Positions 44,663 through 53,660 of a stretch of 64,000 nucleotides of DNA are shown one piece after another. Source of the DNA: an uncultured Alphaproteobacteria bacterium (GTDB lineage Bacteria; Pseudomonadota; Alphaproteobacteria; JALCBB01); assembly GCA_958267355.1 (NCBI GenBank), contig OY279575.1, forward strand, positions 1,310,295 to 1,374,294, written 5' to 3'. A program made the translations under genes and the position numbers. Below the pieces are notes generated by a model. The model searched no databases and was not told where the DNA came from. It saw nothing but the letters and a program-made list of their open reading frames with translations. Numbering within the stretch: the first letter of the stretch is position 1; the number at the start of each line of letters is the position of its first letter.

Positions 44663-45772
44663 TTACGGCTTGTAGTCAATACCGACTTCGGCGTAGTTGC
44701 CTTCGGTCCATTTGTACCAGGTGTAGTCCGCAGTCGTGCGGTCACCCTTGGAGTCAAACGATAGCGGGCCGATGACAGTGCTGAAGTTGCCACCACGCAT
44801 TGCGTCAGAGACAGCACCCGTGTCAAAGCTTCCTGCTTTGCGCGCGGACTCTGCCCAGACTTGAATCGCGGCGTAGGTGTAGAGGGTATAGCCTTCTGGC
44901 TCATAGCCTTCACTACGGAAACGCTCTACCAAGCTGGCGGCATCGGGGTTGCTACGCGGGTCAGGAGCGAAGGTGAAAAGAATTCCTTCACCCGAGTCGC
45001 CTGTGATGCTCCAGAGTTCAAGCGTGTTCTGTGCGTCTCCCGATAGGAAGACAGGCTTGTAGTTCTGGTCAGCCGATTGACGGGCAATCAAACCTAGCTC
45101 GGCGTGATAGCCGCCGAAGTACAGGGCTTCTACACCACGCGACTTTAGCTTGGTCACCAAAGCCGAGTAGTCTTGCTCGCCAGCGTTGATCGACTCGTAG
45201 AGGTCAGAAGTACCACCCGCCGCTTCAAAGTTGGCTTTGGTGAAGTCAGCAAGACCTTTACCGTAGGCAGTTTTGTCATGGACAAACGCCACTTTCTTAC
45301 TCGCAAAGTGCTTGGCAAGCCAGTTGCCCGCCACATCGCCTTGCTGGTCGTCGCGTCCGCAGGTGCGGAAAACATTGGCGTAGCCATTTTCGGTCAAGGT
45401 CGGATTGGTAGAAGCAGGCGAAATCTGCAGAACATCGTTGTCCCAATAGACTTCGCTGGCAGGAATGGATGCCGAAGAACAGAAATGTCCCGCGACAAAA
45501 GCCACATTGTCGTTCACCATCTTGTTGGCAACAGCAACGGCTTCTTTCGGGTCACAACGATCATCACCGCGAATTAAGTTGATCTGCTCGCCGTTGACTC
45601 CGCCGTTGGCGTTGATGTCAGCGACAGCGGCAATGGCTCCGCGTTCCATCTGCTCGCCAAAGGAGGCAAGGTCACCCGTCAAGGGACCGACAACAGCAAT
45701 ATCCACAGCGTGGGCTGCTGTTGGCACAGACAAGAATAAAGCGGCTCCTGCCGCTAGAAAAAACTTTTTCAT
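44663..45772 (-). CDS. branched-chain amino acid-type binding protein, copy 2
   Basis: A 369-residue LivK-type binding protein with a clean signal peptide (MKKFFLAAGAALFLSVPTAAHA). The fold motifs match copy 1: VVGPLTGDLASFGEQMERGAIAAVADINANGGVNG, DDRCDPKEAVAVANKM, FRTCGRDDQQGDVAG and LWSITGDSGEG. I chose the ATG at 45772, with GGAG 9 nt upstream. It ends at a strong terminator, so copies 1 and 2 are probably separate transcripts. Unlike copy 1 it has no repeat in the signal peptide. Confidence 0.93.
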   Translation of the reverse strand: MKKFFLAAGAALFLSVPTAAHAVDIAVVGPLTGDLASFGEQMERGAIAAVADINANGGVNGEQINLIRGDDRCDPKEAVAVANKMVNDNVAFVAGHFCSSASIPASEVYWDNDVLQISPASTNPTLTENGYANVFRTCGRDDQQGDVAGNWLAKHFASKKVAFVHDKTAYGKGLADFTKANFEAAGGTSDLYESINAGEQDYSALVTKLKSRGVEALYFGGYHAELGLIARQSADQNYKPVFLSGDAQNTLELWSITGDSGEGILFTFAPDPRSNPDAASLVERFRSEGYEPEGYTLYTYAAIQVWAESARKAGSFDTGAVSDAMRGGNFSTVIGPLSFDSKGDRTTADYTWYKWTEGNYAEVGIDYKP

Positions 45773-45959
45773 GTGGTTTTTCTCCGTAAAAGCGCAGAGC
45801 GTCCCCCGCACAGGTTAAGCCCCTATTGTTTTGTCGGGGCAGGTTTTTGGATTGGATGGGAAGCGTCCAGCCGACAGCCATATCACCGTCGCGAGACCAT
45901 CTTTTCTGACTAGCTCTCCTCAGGGCTCACAGGGTAGCAATAGATAGGCTAGGCGACAA

Positions 45960-46450
45960 GGTGGGCGATACAGTGGAGCAGGGGGCTCGGTGGGGCTGTG
46001 AAGGGGCTATGGGGCTATGTAGGGCTATCTAGGGAGTTATAGGGATAACTGGGGCTATGGGGCTACTGGGGGCTGTGAAGGAGCTATGGGGCTAACTGGT
46101 GGCTAGGGGGCTATCTGGCTCTACTGGGGGCTATGTAAGGGGCTATCGACTATCAGGGGCTATCTGGGGGGCTATGTCGGGCTGTGGGGCTATCTGGTGG
46201 CTATGGTGCTATCTGGGGCTACGGGGGGCTATAGAAGGAGCTGTGGGGCTACTGGGGGCTGTGAAGGGGCTATGGAGCTATCTAGGGCTACGGGGGCTAC
46301 AAGGGGCTATGGGGGGGGCTATGGAGCTATATCGCGCTATGGGGCTATCTGTGGCTACTGGGGCTATGTAAGGAGCTGTGGGGCTATCTGTGGGCTACTG
46401 GGGGGGGCTATGGGGCTATCTGTGGCTCTTGGCGGCTCTTGGAAATTATG
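45960..46450. repeat. ggggctat-type degenerate array
   Basis: The gap 45773-46465 holds about 190 bp of ordinary upstream sequence (including a short ggggc hairpin near 45830) and then ~490 bp of ggggctatctggggctatg words of 9-21 bp. It belongs to the same family as the array at 16.1-16.5 kb, in opposite orientation. Open frames across it are artefacts. Confidence 0.93.
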
Positions 46451-46465
46451 GGGGCTACAAGCCCG

Positions 46466-46825
46466 TCAGCCCGAAGCCCGTCCGCGCCAGCCCAGCAAAC
46501 CCTTACGCTCATACAACCACGGATATTGACTCACCATCTTCGCCGCAATCCGCGACCGCCACGACAACAAAAACAACAACACAAAAAATACCGCCGACAA
46601 AATCGCCCCCGTTACATCTAAAAGCCTGCCCTCCAACAAGGCATAAACCAAAAAACGGTGAAACGCCGCCAGCAACAAAGCATAGGCAATCACAGGCGGC
46701 ACAGGACTCCAACCATGGGCAAGCCGCTGTCCGCCAAGCCAGCCACACAAGCCCAAGACAATCGTCAGAGCATGGAAAAATCCACCGCGCACACCAAAAA
46801 CCGCTTCCGCCAACTCAGGACTCAT
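46466..46825 (-). CDS. DUF6867-like small membrane protein of liv operon
   Basis: A 119-residue protein with about three hydrophobic helices (LTIVLGLCGWLGG, VIAYALLLAAFHRFLVYALL, AILSAVFFVLLFLLSW) and the C-terminal QYPWLYER. I match it to the DUF6867 proteins found after livF in alphaproteobacteria. The function is unknown; its fixed place suggests an accessory of the transporter. Its start overlaps the livF stop by 4 bp. Confidence 0.8.
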   Translation of the reverse strand: MSPELAEAVFGVRGGFFHALTIVLGLCGWLGGQRLAHGWSPVPPVIAYALLLAAFHRFLVYALLEGRLLDVTGAILSAVFFVLLFLLSWRSRIAAKMVSQYPWLYERKGLLGWRGRASG

Positions 46826-47604
46826 TGTCGCGTCTCCCTTTGTTGTGTCTCGCCTTGTTTGGTCTCCTTGCGCCCGCCTTCAAGATACGCCGCCTGAACT
46901 TCTTCGTTCGCCAATAACTCCGCACCCGTACCATGCAAAACCACTTCCCCCGTCACCATCACATACCCATGATGCGCCAAACGCAACGCCTGATGCGCAT
47001 TCTGCTCAACCAACAAAACCGTCGTACCGTGCGACTCGTTAATCTCACGAATGGTCGTAAAAATCTGCCGCACCATCAAAGGTGCTAAACCCAGCGAAGG
47101 CTCATCCAAAAGCAACAAACGCGGCTCGCTCAACATCGCCCGCGCAATCGCCAACATCTGCTGCTCGCCCCCCGATAAAGTACCGCCCCGCTGAGCCAAA
47201 CGCTCACGCAAACGCGGAAACAACTCTAAGACTCCTTCCATCTTATGTGCCAGCTTGGCAGTCCCCGCCGCTCCACGCTCGGGGTCGCGGCTGGCAAGCC
47301 CGCCCATCTGCAAATTCTCACGCACCGTCAAGTGCGGAAAAATTCTCCGCCCTTCAGGTGCCACCGCAATCCCCGAACGAATAATCTTCTCAGTCGGACG
47401 ACGCGTAATATCTTCACCATCAAAAATCACCGCCCCACGCCGCGCCCGCACCACGCCACACAAAGTCATCAACAAAGTACTTTTCCCCGCCCCGTTGGCA
47501 CCGATGAGCGCGACAATTTCTCCTTCCGTGACTTCTAGGCTGACCCCACGCAAGGCACAGATGGCTCCGTAGTAGGAGTAGATATCGCGGATTTCCAAAA
47601 TCAC
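46822..47604 (-). CDS. livF: branched-chain amino acid ABC transporter ATPase LivF
   Basis: A 260-residue ABC ATPase: Walker A GANGAGKST, signature LSGGEQQML, Walker B LLLLDEPSLGLAP and H-loop. The motif VAPEGRRIFPHLTVRENLQMG is typical of LivF. It pairs with LivG to power LivHM. It overlaps livG and the DUF6867-like gene by 4 bp each. Its tail is a short Lys/Glu/Gln/Thr repeat (KETKQGETQQRETRQ). Confidence 0.96.
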   Translation of the reverse strand: MILEIRDIYSYYGAICALRGVSLEVTEGEIVALIGANGAGKSTLLMTLCGVVRARRGAVIFDGEDITRRPTEKIIRSGIAVAPEGRRIFPHLTVRENLQMGGLASRDPERGAAGTAKLAHKMEGVLELFPRLRERLAQRGGTLSGGEQQMLAIARAMLSEPRLLLLDEPSLGLAPLMVRQIFTTIREINESHGTTVLLVEQNAHQALRLAHHGYVMVTGEVVLHGTGAELLANEEVQAAYLEGGRKETKQGETQQRETRQ

Positions 47605-48554
47605 GACTCTACTCCCTTGTCTGTTGCTTCATTACTTGCCCCGCTACCTGTTGCTCCGCCGCTTGTCGCTCCATTGCTTGCCCCGTTGCCTTTTGCTCCG
47701 CCGCTTGCTCCGTTGCCTGTCGCTTCTTCGTCGCTTTCTTCCTCGCCCAAATAAGCCGCAATCACCCGCGGATTCGCCGCCACCGCCTGCGGCACCCCTT
47801 CCGCAATCTTACTGCCATGATCCAAGACAACAATATGGTCAGAAATCCCCATCACAACACTCATATCGTGTTCAATCAACAAAATCCCAATCTTTTCATC
47901 TTCACGCAACTTACGCAAAAGCTCGCGCAGCTCATTCGACTCACTCGGATTCAAACCCGCCGCTGGCTCATCCAAACACAACAAAACAGGATCGGCACAA
48001 ATCGCCCGAGCAATTTCCAAACGCCGTTGCGCCCCGTAAGGCAACTCACCCGCTTCATCATCCGCCCGTGGCAACAACTCAACCAACTCCAAGTAATGAC
48101 ACGCCCGCTCCACCGCATACGCACTCGCCCGCCGATAACCCGGCAGATTAAAAATCCCGCCCACAGTCCACCACGAAGCCCGCATCAACATCTTGTGCTG
48201 TGCCACCAACAAATTCTCCAAGACCGTCATCCGCGGAAAAAGCCGCACATTCTGAAATGTCCGCGCCACCCGCCCACGCCGCGAAATCTGATAGGACTCA
48301 TACCGCTCCAACAAAACTTCACTGCCATCACGATGCCGCAAAGCACAACGCCCCGATGTCGGACGATAAAACCCCGTCAAACAATTAAATACAGTCGTCT
48401 TACCCGCACCATTCGGTCCAATAATCGCCGTAATCTCTCCGTCTTGAGCGTGGAAAGACACATCATCCACAGCCAAAAGCCCGCCAAACCGCATAGACAA
48501 ATGCTCCACCTTCAAAAGGGGAGGGGCTGAAAGGGAAGGTACCGCTTCGCTCAT
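47601..48554 (-). CDS. livG: branched-chain amino acid ABC transporter ATPase LivG
   Basis: A 317-residue ABC ATPase: Walker A GPNGAGKTT, RTFQNVRLFPRMTVLENLLVA, signature LPYGAQRRLEIARA and Walker B LLCLDEPAAGLNP, all typical of LivG. I chose the ATG at 48554 (MSEAVPS), which overlaps the livM stop by 4 bp; the longer frame only reads livM repeat DNA. The C-terminal ~35 residues (GNGASGGAKGNGASNGATSGG) are a Gly/Ala/Ser tail coded by a ~12-bp repeat at about 47625-47735. Confidence 0.95.
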   Translation of the reverse strand: MSEAVPSLSAPPLLKVEHLSMRFGGLLAVDDVSFHAQDGEITAIIGPNGAGKTTVFNCLTGFYRPTSGRCALRHRDGSEVLLERYESYQISRRGRVARTFQNVRLFPRMTVLENLLVAQHKMLMRASWWTVGGIFNLPGYRRASAYAVERACHYLELVELLPRADDEAGELPYGAQRRLEIARAICADPVLLCLDEPAAGLNPSESNELRELLRKLREDEKIGILLIEHDMSVVMGISDHIVVLDHGSKIAEGVPQAVAANPRVIAAYLGEEESDEEATGNGASGGAKGNGASNGATSGGATGSGASNEATDKGVES

Positions 48555-50242
48555 CGCCCTACCCCGCCTGTGGTGCCGCTTGTGGCTTCGCTTGTGGCTC
48601 CACTTGTTGTGTCGCTTGTGGCTCCACTCGTTGTGTCGCCTGTTGCCCCGCCCGTGGCTCCAGCGCACAGGGACTCACCCACCCCACGCCCCGCCACCGC
48701 AAAACGCAACCTGCCCCTTCTGTCCAACAAACGAATAGACGGCTCGCGAAACGACAACAAACCACGCGGCCGCCAAATCATTATCAACACCAAACCCCCA
48801 CCAAAAGTCACCATCCGATACTCCACCAACTCACGGAAGACTTCAGGCAAACCAATCAACAAAACCGCCGCACAGGCTATCCCCGTCAAACTCCCCATAC
48901 CCCCCAAAACAACAATCGACAAAATAATCGCCGACTCAATAAACGTAAAACTCTCAGGCGAGATAAATCCCTGGCGAGTCGCAAAAAATGAACCCGCAAT
49001 CCCTCCCCAAGTCGCCGAAATACCAAACGCCGCCAGCTTAATACTCGTACGCGAAATACCCAAAGACGCACTCGCCACATCATCTTCTCGCAACGCCTCC
49101 CACGCCCGCCCCAAAGGCAAATTACGAACCCGCAAAGTAAACGCCGCCACCAACGCCGCCAAAACCAACACCAAGTAATACAAAAATATCAAACGATGCT
49201 CACTACTAAACGCCAAACCAAACGTCTCATGAAAAGACGGCAAATCACTCTTCGGCTTACGCGCAAATTCCGCTATGCCAAAAAATGACGGACGCGGAAT
49301 AGACGATATCCCATCAGGACCATTCGTAAAACGAAACCAATTAATCAAAATCAAACGAATAATCTCTCCAAACCCCAAAGTCACAATCGCAAAATAATCT
49401 CCACGCAAACGCAAAACAGGAAACCCCAACAACAAACCAAAACTCGCCGACAAAAGACCCGCCAAAGGCAAACAAATCCAAAAAGAAAAATCAAAATAAT
49501 ACGCCAACAACGCATACGAATAAGCCCCCACCGCATAAAAAGCCACATAGCCCAAATCCAAAAGACCCGCATAGCCAACAATAATGTTCAATCCCCAACC
49601 CAGCAAAACATACGTCAAAATCAATACCCCAACATCTATCAAATACCGAGACGAAAACGGCATAAACGGCAACACAATCGCAAACACCACCGCCAAACCA
49701 GCCGCCCACGGCAAAACCCGACGCACCCAAACCCCACCACGATCCCGAAACTCCGCACGCGCCGAAGGCGAAATCTGCCGCACCACCAAAAATAAATCCA
49801 CCAATGCCCGCAACGCCAAAATCGCCCCGCCCGCCACCAAAATCACTTCAAACAACGACGGCACAGGCAAAAAGAACGCCGCCAAAATCGCCACAACACC
49901 ACCCACCGCAGCATAGATCATCTTGCCATAACGCAACAAAATCAAACCAAGCCTACCCGCCACCACCAACGCCACAGCCATAAACGAAACCATCCAGCGC
50001 GACTCAATATATAAACCCTCCACCGAATCCACCGTCCGCAAAGTCAGCAACGGAAAAACCAACGCCGACGCTATCAAAGTCGTAAAAGCTAACTCACGAA
50101 TAATCGCAGGAATATCCAGCGGCGGAAAAGCCGACAAAACCTGTCGCTCGCCACCACCGCCAGAGCGCATTCCACCCGCTGGCGACGCACCCGTTGGCGA
50201 TGCACCCGACGCACCCGCCGATTGAGAAGCAGAGTCGCTCAC
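48551..50242 (-). CDS. livM: branched-chain amino acid ABC transporter permease LivM
   Basis: A 563-residue permease. The conserved LivM core (from about residue 195: IDVGVLILTYVLLGWGLNIIVGYAGLLDLGYVAFYAVGAYSYALL, later GDYFAIVTLGFGEIIRLIL) is preceded by ~190 residues with extra membrane helices, as in some proteobacterial LivM. Both ends carry repeat-derived low complexity: GASGASPTGASPAGG at the N-terminus, and a C-terminal tail (TSGATSDTTSGATSEATSG) coded by 12/24-bp repeats at about 48570-48660. 4-bp overlaps join it to livH and livG. Confidence 0.95.
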   Translation of the reverse strand: MSDSASQSAGASGASPTGASPAGGMRSGGGGERQVLSAFPPLDIPAIIRELAFTTLIASALVFPLLTLRTVDSVEGLYIESRWMVSFMAVALVVAGRLGLILLRYGKMIYAAVGGVVAILAAFFLPVPSLFEVILVAGGAILALRALVDLFLVVRQISPSARAEFRDRGGVWVRRVLPWAAGLAVVFAIVLPFMPFSSRYLIDVGVLILTYVLLGWGLNIIVGYAGLLDLGYVAFYAVGAYSYALLAYYFDFSFWICLPLAGLLSASFGLLLGFPVLRLRGDYFAIVTLGFGEIIRLILINWFRFTNGPDGISSIPRPSFFGIAEFARKPKSDLPSFHETFGLAFSSEHRLIFLYYLVLVLAALVAAFTLRVRNLPLGRAWEALREDDVASASLGISRTSIKLAAFGISATWGGIAGSFFATRQGFISPESFTFIESAIILSIVVLGGMGSLTGIACAAVLLIGLPEVFRELVEYRMVTFGGGLVLIMIWRPRGLLSFREPSIRLLDRRGRLRFAVAGRGVGESLCAGATGGATGDTTSGATSDTTSGATSEATSGTTGGVGR

Positions 50243-51144
50243 ACTTTCTCCACTTCAGGACGGCCAAAAATACCCGACGGACGAAAAATCAACACAATCA
50301 CCAAAATAGAAAACGCCGCCACATCTTTCCATTCAGTAGAAAAATATCCCGCCCAAAAAGCTTCTATCAAGCCAATCAAAAGCCCGCCAACCATCGCCCC
50401 CGGAATAGAACCAATCCCACCCAGAACCGCCGCCGTAAAAGCCTTAACCCCCGCCAAAAATCCGATAAAGAAATCCACCACGCCGTAATACAAAGTCACC
50501 AAAACGCCCGCCACCGCCGCCAAGATCGCACCCGTGACAAATGTCATAGAAATCGTGCGGTCTACATTCACGCCCAACAACGCCGCCATAACCTTGTCTT
50601 GCTCGCACGCGCGTTGCTGGCGGCCAAACGAAGTACCGTGAATCATCCAAGTCAGAGCCGCCATCAAAAGCAAAGTCAAAAGCAAAATACAAATCTGCAA
50701 ATACGAAACCCGCGCCGCAAAACCTTCTTGCACCAACAAAGTTAACCCGCCTTCAATCTTCGGCGGAACAGGCTTTATCCGCGCCCCCTGCGCCAGCTGA
50801 ACATAGTTCTGCAAAAAAATACTCATGCCAATCGCCGCTATCAATGGCGCCAAGCGAAACGATCCCCGCAACGGACGATAGGCAACCCGCTCAAGTGTCC
50901 AGCCGTAAAACCCCGTCACCAAAGTCGCCAAAATCAAAACCAACAACAACGCCAAAACCAAAGGCACACCCGCAAATAAAGTAAAACCTATCACCGCAAC
51001 AAAAGCTCCGATCATATAGATCTCGCCGTGGGCGAAATTAATCATCCCAATAATGCCGTAGACCATCGTATAGCCCAAGGCAATCAGTCCGTAGACCGAG
51101 CCCAAGGTCACGCCGTTAACCAGCTGCTGTAGAAAATACGCCAC
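50239..51144 (-). CDS. livH: branched-chain amino acid ABC transporter permease LivH
   Basis: A 301-residue permease with FLQQLVNGVTLGSVYGLIALGYTMVYGIIGMINFAHGEIYMIGAFVA, the classic LivH N-terminus. The start is best placed at GTG 51144, with GAGGGGAG about 6 nt upstream; the frame is open to a GTG at 51168. First gene of the leftward liv operon (H-M-G-F-DUF6867), in which every junction is a 4-bp overlap. Confidence 0.95.
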   Translation of the reverse strand: MAYFLQQLVNGVTLGSVYGLIALGYTMVYGIIGMINFAHGEIYMIGAFVAVIGFTLFAGVPLVLALLLVLILATLVTGFYGWTLERVAYRPLRGSFRLAPLIAAIGMSIFLQNYVQLAQGARIKPVPPKIEGGLTLLVQEGFAARVSYLQICILLLTLLLMAALTWMIHGTSFGRQQRACEQDKVMAALLGVNVDRTISMTFVTGAILAAVAGVLVTLYYGVVDFFIGFLAGVKAFTAAVLGGIGSIPGAMVGGLLIGLIEAFWAGYFSTEWKDVAAFSILVIVLIFRPSGIFGRPEVEKV

Positions 51145-51451
51145 GACACTCCCCTCGCGATAAGACACACCAGCCCGCTCAATCAGACAGACTTCAGGGC
51201 ATAAAGCCCCAACTTATCGCTTGCCTCCTCTCAACGCGTCTCAACGCCACGCACAGCCCTGTGTGTTCTATGCGCTTGTGTGCCAAGCCCAGTACATCCG
51301 ACCTTGCACCCAACCAAAACGAGGGATAGCATAGCCACACCCCACTTGCAAAGCATAGGCTCCACGGCTACGAGAATAAAGCCCGCTTTCTTGCGAATTG
51401 CTTCGTGTCCTGTACTTCGGGTTCGGGTGGTTCTAGCGTTTCATTCTAACT

Positions 51452-51481
51452 TTGACCAATTCGGCTTTTTCTCCGTATTTT
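51452..51481 (+). promoter_or_regulatory. possible hisS promoter with very short leader
   Basis: TTGACC (51452-51457) and TATTTT (51476-51481) are 18 bp apart. Transcription would start near 51488, only a few bases before the hisS ATG (51495), and no Shine-Dalgarno sequence is present, so the mRNA may be nearly leaderless. The rest of the divergent livH/hisS gap (51145-51494) shows nothing else I can name. Confidence 0.4.
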
Positions 51482-51494
51482 CCCTTTTGTCTTT

Positions 51495-52847
51495 ATGGCT
51501 AAGCGCAACACCAAACCCGCCAGCGGCACCCGCGACTTCCTGCCCGCCGCTCTTCTGCGGAGGCGAGCGGCAATACGGCGTTTGGAAGAAGTCTTTGAGC
51601 AACACGGCTTTCTGCCTTTAGAAACTCCTGCCTTTGAGCGGCTTGAGACCTTGGAAGGGCTTTACGGCGAAGAAGGCGATAAGCTGATTTTTAAAATCCT
51701 GCGGCGCGGAGATATTTCTGAACAAGACGCGGATAATCTTGCCGACTTGGCTTTGCGTTATGACCTGACTGTCCCTGCGGCTCGTGCCGTGGCACAGGCG
51801 GGGCTACAGCATAACTTTCGCCGCTATCAGATTGGTCCTGTGTGGCGGGCGGAACGAGCGGCGGCGGGGCGGTTTCGCGAGTTCTGGCAGTGTGATGTGG
51901 ATTTATACGGCGTGGGGAGTCCTGCGGGAGAAATAGAAACACTTTTGGCTTTGCATGCAGGGTTGCAGGCTTTAGAAGTTGGTGATTACACGATTTATAT
52001 TAACGCTCGCCCTTTGCTTGTTGCCTTGTGTGATGCTTTTGCCATTGACTCTGCTGACAGAAAATTAGTTTTGATTGTCCTAGATAAGTTGGACAAGATT
52101 GGCTTTGAAAAAACTGCCGAAGAGTTAAAGACTCGGGCTACACAAGAAGCCCAAAACGCCAAGCCAATTATAGAATTGGCGACACGACTTACCCCTGATT
52201 TTAGGGAGCAGGTTTTAGCCCTAGAAGAAGTTGCGGAAAGCGACTCTGTACAGCTTCTGCAGGAAATACAGTCTTGCCTTACCCGTGGCGTACAAGATCT
52301 GCCTGCTGTGGTGCTTGACCCTTTGTTAGCACGCGGTCTGGATTACTACACGGGCTTTATTTTTGAAATCCGAGCTGAAGGTGGCAAAGACGCAATCGCT
52401 GGTGGCGGACGCTATGACGATTTAATGAAAGCCGTGAGTGGGGTGGCAAGCCAAGTCTGCGGTGGCTCGCTGGGCTTGGAGCGTATCTTGGCTTTGGACG
52501 AAGCGGAATTACCGAATACAAAACAATCGGACAACAAGCAGGGTTTGCAACAAACGCAACAACAAACCCTGCATATAACTCTCTTTGATGAAACCCTGCG
52601 GGCGCAAACCTATCAGCTTAGCCAAGAGCTACGCGGTTTGGGCTTGGCAGTCTTTACCGAAAGTGGTGGCAAGCTTGCCACGCAACTCAAACGCGCTGAC
52701 GAAGCAGAACACCGCTGGTGCGTTTTCTATGGCTCTGATGAAGCACAGAGCCGAAGCCTTACCCTGAAAGACTTGGCGAATGGTGAAGAGCACAAGATCG
52801 CCCTAGATAATCTTGAAGCAGTGAAAAAACTTGTCCGTGGGACTTAG
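51495..52847 (+). CDS. hisS: histidyl-tRNA synthetase
   Basis: A 450-residue class II synthetase charging tRNA-His. Seen: GTRDFLP, motif 2 region VWRAERAAAGRFREFWQCDVD, histidine-binding LLARGLDYYTGFIFEI and motif 3 region GGSLGLERIL, with AGGGRYDDL. The motif 2 loop RAERAAAGR departs from the common RPERPQ(K/A)GR; alphaproteobacterial HisRS is known to differ here, together with an atypical tRNA-His lacking G-1, so this may fit the lineage. The C-terminal anticodon-binding domain is present. A short Gln/Asn-rich insertion (SDNKQGLQQTQQQ) lies near residue 340. Confidence 0.95.
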   Translation: MAKRNTKPASGTRDFLPAALLRRRAAIRRLEEVFEQHGFLPLETPAFERLETLEGLYGEEGDKLIFKILRRGDISEQDADNLADLALRYDLTVPAARAVAQAGLQHNFRRYQIGPVWRAERAAAGRFREFWQCDVDLYGVGSPAGEIETLLALHAGLQALEVGDYTIYINARPLLVALCDAFAIDSADRKLVLIVLDKLDKIGFEKTAEELKTRATQEAQNAKPIIELATRLTPDFREQVLALEEVAESDSVQLLQEIQSCLTRGVQDLPAVVLDPLLARGLDYYTGFIFEIRAEGGKDAIAGGGRYDDLMKAVSGVASQVCGGSLGLERILALDEAELPNTKQSDNKQGLQQTQQQTLHITLFDETLRAQTYQLSQELRGLGLAVFTESGGKLATQLKRADEAEHRWCVFYGSDEAQSRSLTLKDLANGEEHKIALDNLEAVKKLVRGT

Positions 52848-52896
52848 TGCGCTTTCAGAAACGCGCTGTATCAAGGCTATTTGTTAATGCCACTGG

Positions 52897-53451
52897 TTAA
52901 CGCCACTTGATGGAACAGCCCATAGATGGGGTTTGCTTTTCTGGGCCCTTGCCTGTCTTGGCAACTTGCAACATCGCTTCCACCAGTTCTTGGCTTGCAT
53001 CGGCAGGAGCCGCCGCAGAAGGTGTGGTTGCATCTAAGCGGCCGCGATATTGCAACTCGTCTTTCTTGTTGTAGCCGAAGAAGTCGGGTGTGCAAATTGC
53101 TCCGTAGGCACGGGCGATTTCTTGCGACTCGTCAATCAAGTACGGAAAGCCAAAGTCGTGCCGCTCGGCGAAGGCACGCATATGCTCAAACGAGTCTTCA
53201 GGAAAAGCTTCGGTGTCGTTCGGCATAATTGCCGCAACTCCGATTTCTTCTTGGTGCAACCGCTCCGCCATCGGTGCCAAACGCTCGGCAATTGCCTTGA
53301 CATAGGGGCAGTGGTTGCAGATGAACATAATCAGTGTGCCCTTGGCTCCGCGAAGGTCAGCAAGGGTGTAGTGGCGGTCATCGGTTGCCCGCAGACGAAA
53401 GTCAGGGGCGGACAAGCCAAATTCACAAACAGGCGTTTCTTTGAGTGCCAT
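52897..53451 (-). CDS. thioredoxin-fold redoxin (AhpC/TSA-like)
   Basis: A 184-residue cytoplasmic thioredoxin-fold protein with an active-site-like FICNHCPYVKAI (C-x2-C), preceded by APDFRLRATDDRHYTLADLRG, and the cis-Pro region ICTPDFFGYNKKDELQYRGRLD. Proteins with CNHCPYV form a widespread family annotated as thioredoxin-like or redoxin; the substrate is unknown. A small Ala-rich insertion (TPSAAAPADAS) lies near residue 145. It converges with hisS and is divergent from the aldo/keto reductase. Confidence 0.9.
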   Translation of the reverse strand: MALKETPVCEFGLSAPDFRLRATDDRHYTLADLRGAKGTLIMFICNHCPYVKAIAERLAPMAERLHQEEIGVAAIMPNDTEAFPEDSFEHMRAFAERHDFGFPYLIDESQEIARAYGAICTPDFFGYNKKDELQYRGRLDATTPSAAAPADASQELVEAMLQVAKTGKGPEKQTPSMGCSIKWR

Positions 53452-53554
53452 AGCAAGGGTTCCCGAAAGCAGAGATATGGATGAAGCCTATGCCCAGAAG
53501 TATTCGGCAGGTATGTGGGCGGTGTTTGGTGGTATAAACAATCTAGCACAGAGT

Positions 53555-53655
53555 CGCAGAAGCCCCCAGAGCAAGCACACAAACCTACAGAGCAGAACAA
53601 ACCTACAGAGCAACACAAATCCACAGAGAAACAAATCCACAGAGACAAAAGTACA
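53555..53655. repeat. 15/18-bp ccacagag repeat before the aldo/keto reductase gene
   Basis: Units such as aaacctacagagcag, aaacctacagagcaac and aaatccacagagaa repeat up to the ATG at 53661. They share the (c/t)cacag core seen in several other arrays. Confidence 0.88.
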
Positions 53656-53660
53656 GCCCA

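Noticed and set aside
46099-46530. Gly-rich open frames across the ggggctat array
   Set aside because: Composition is fully explained by the repeat, and several frames are open at once.
48555-48668. His/Arg-rich 38-residue extension of LivG
   Set aside because: It reads the livM C-terminal repeat out of frame. The 4-bp overlap start at 48554 fits the rest of the operon.
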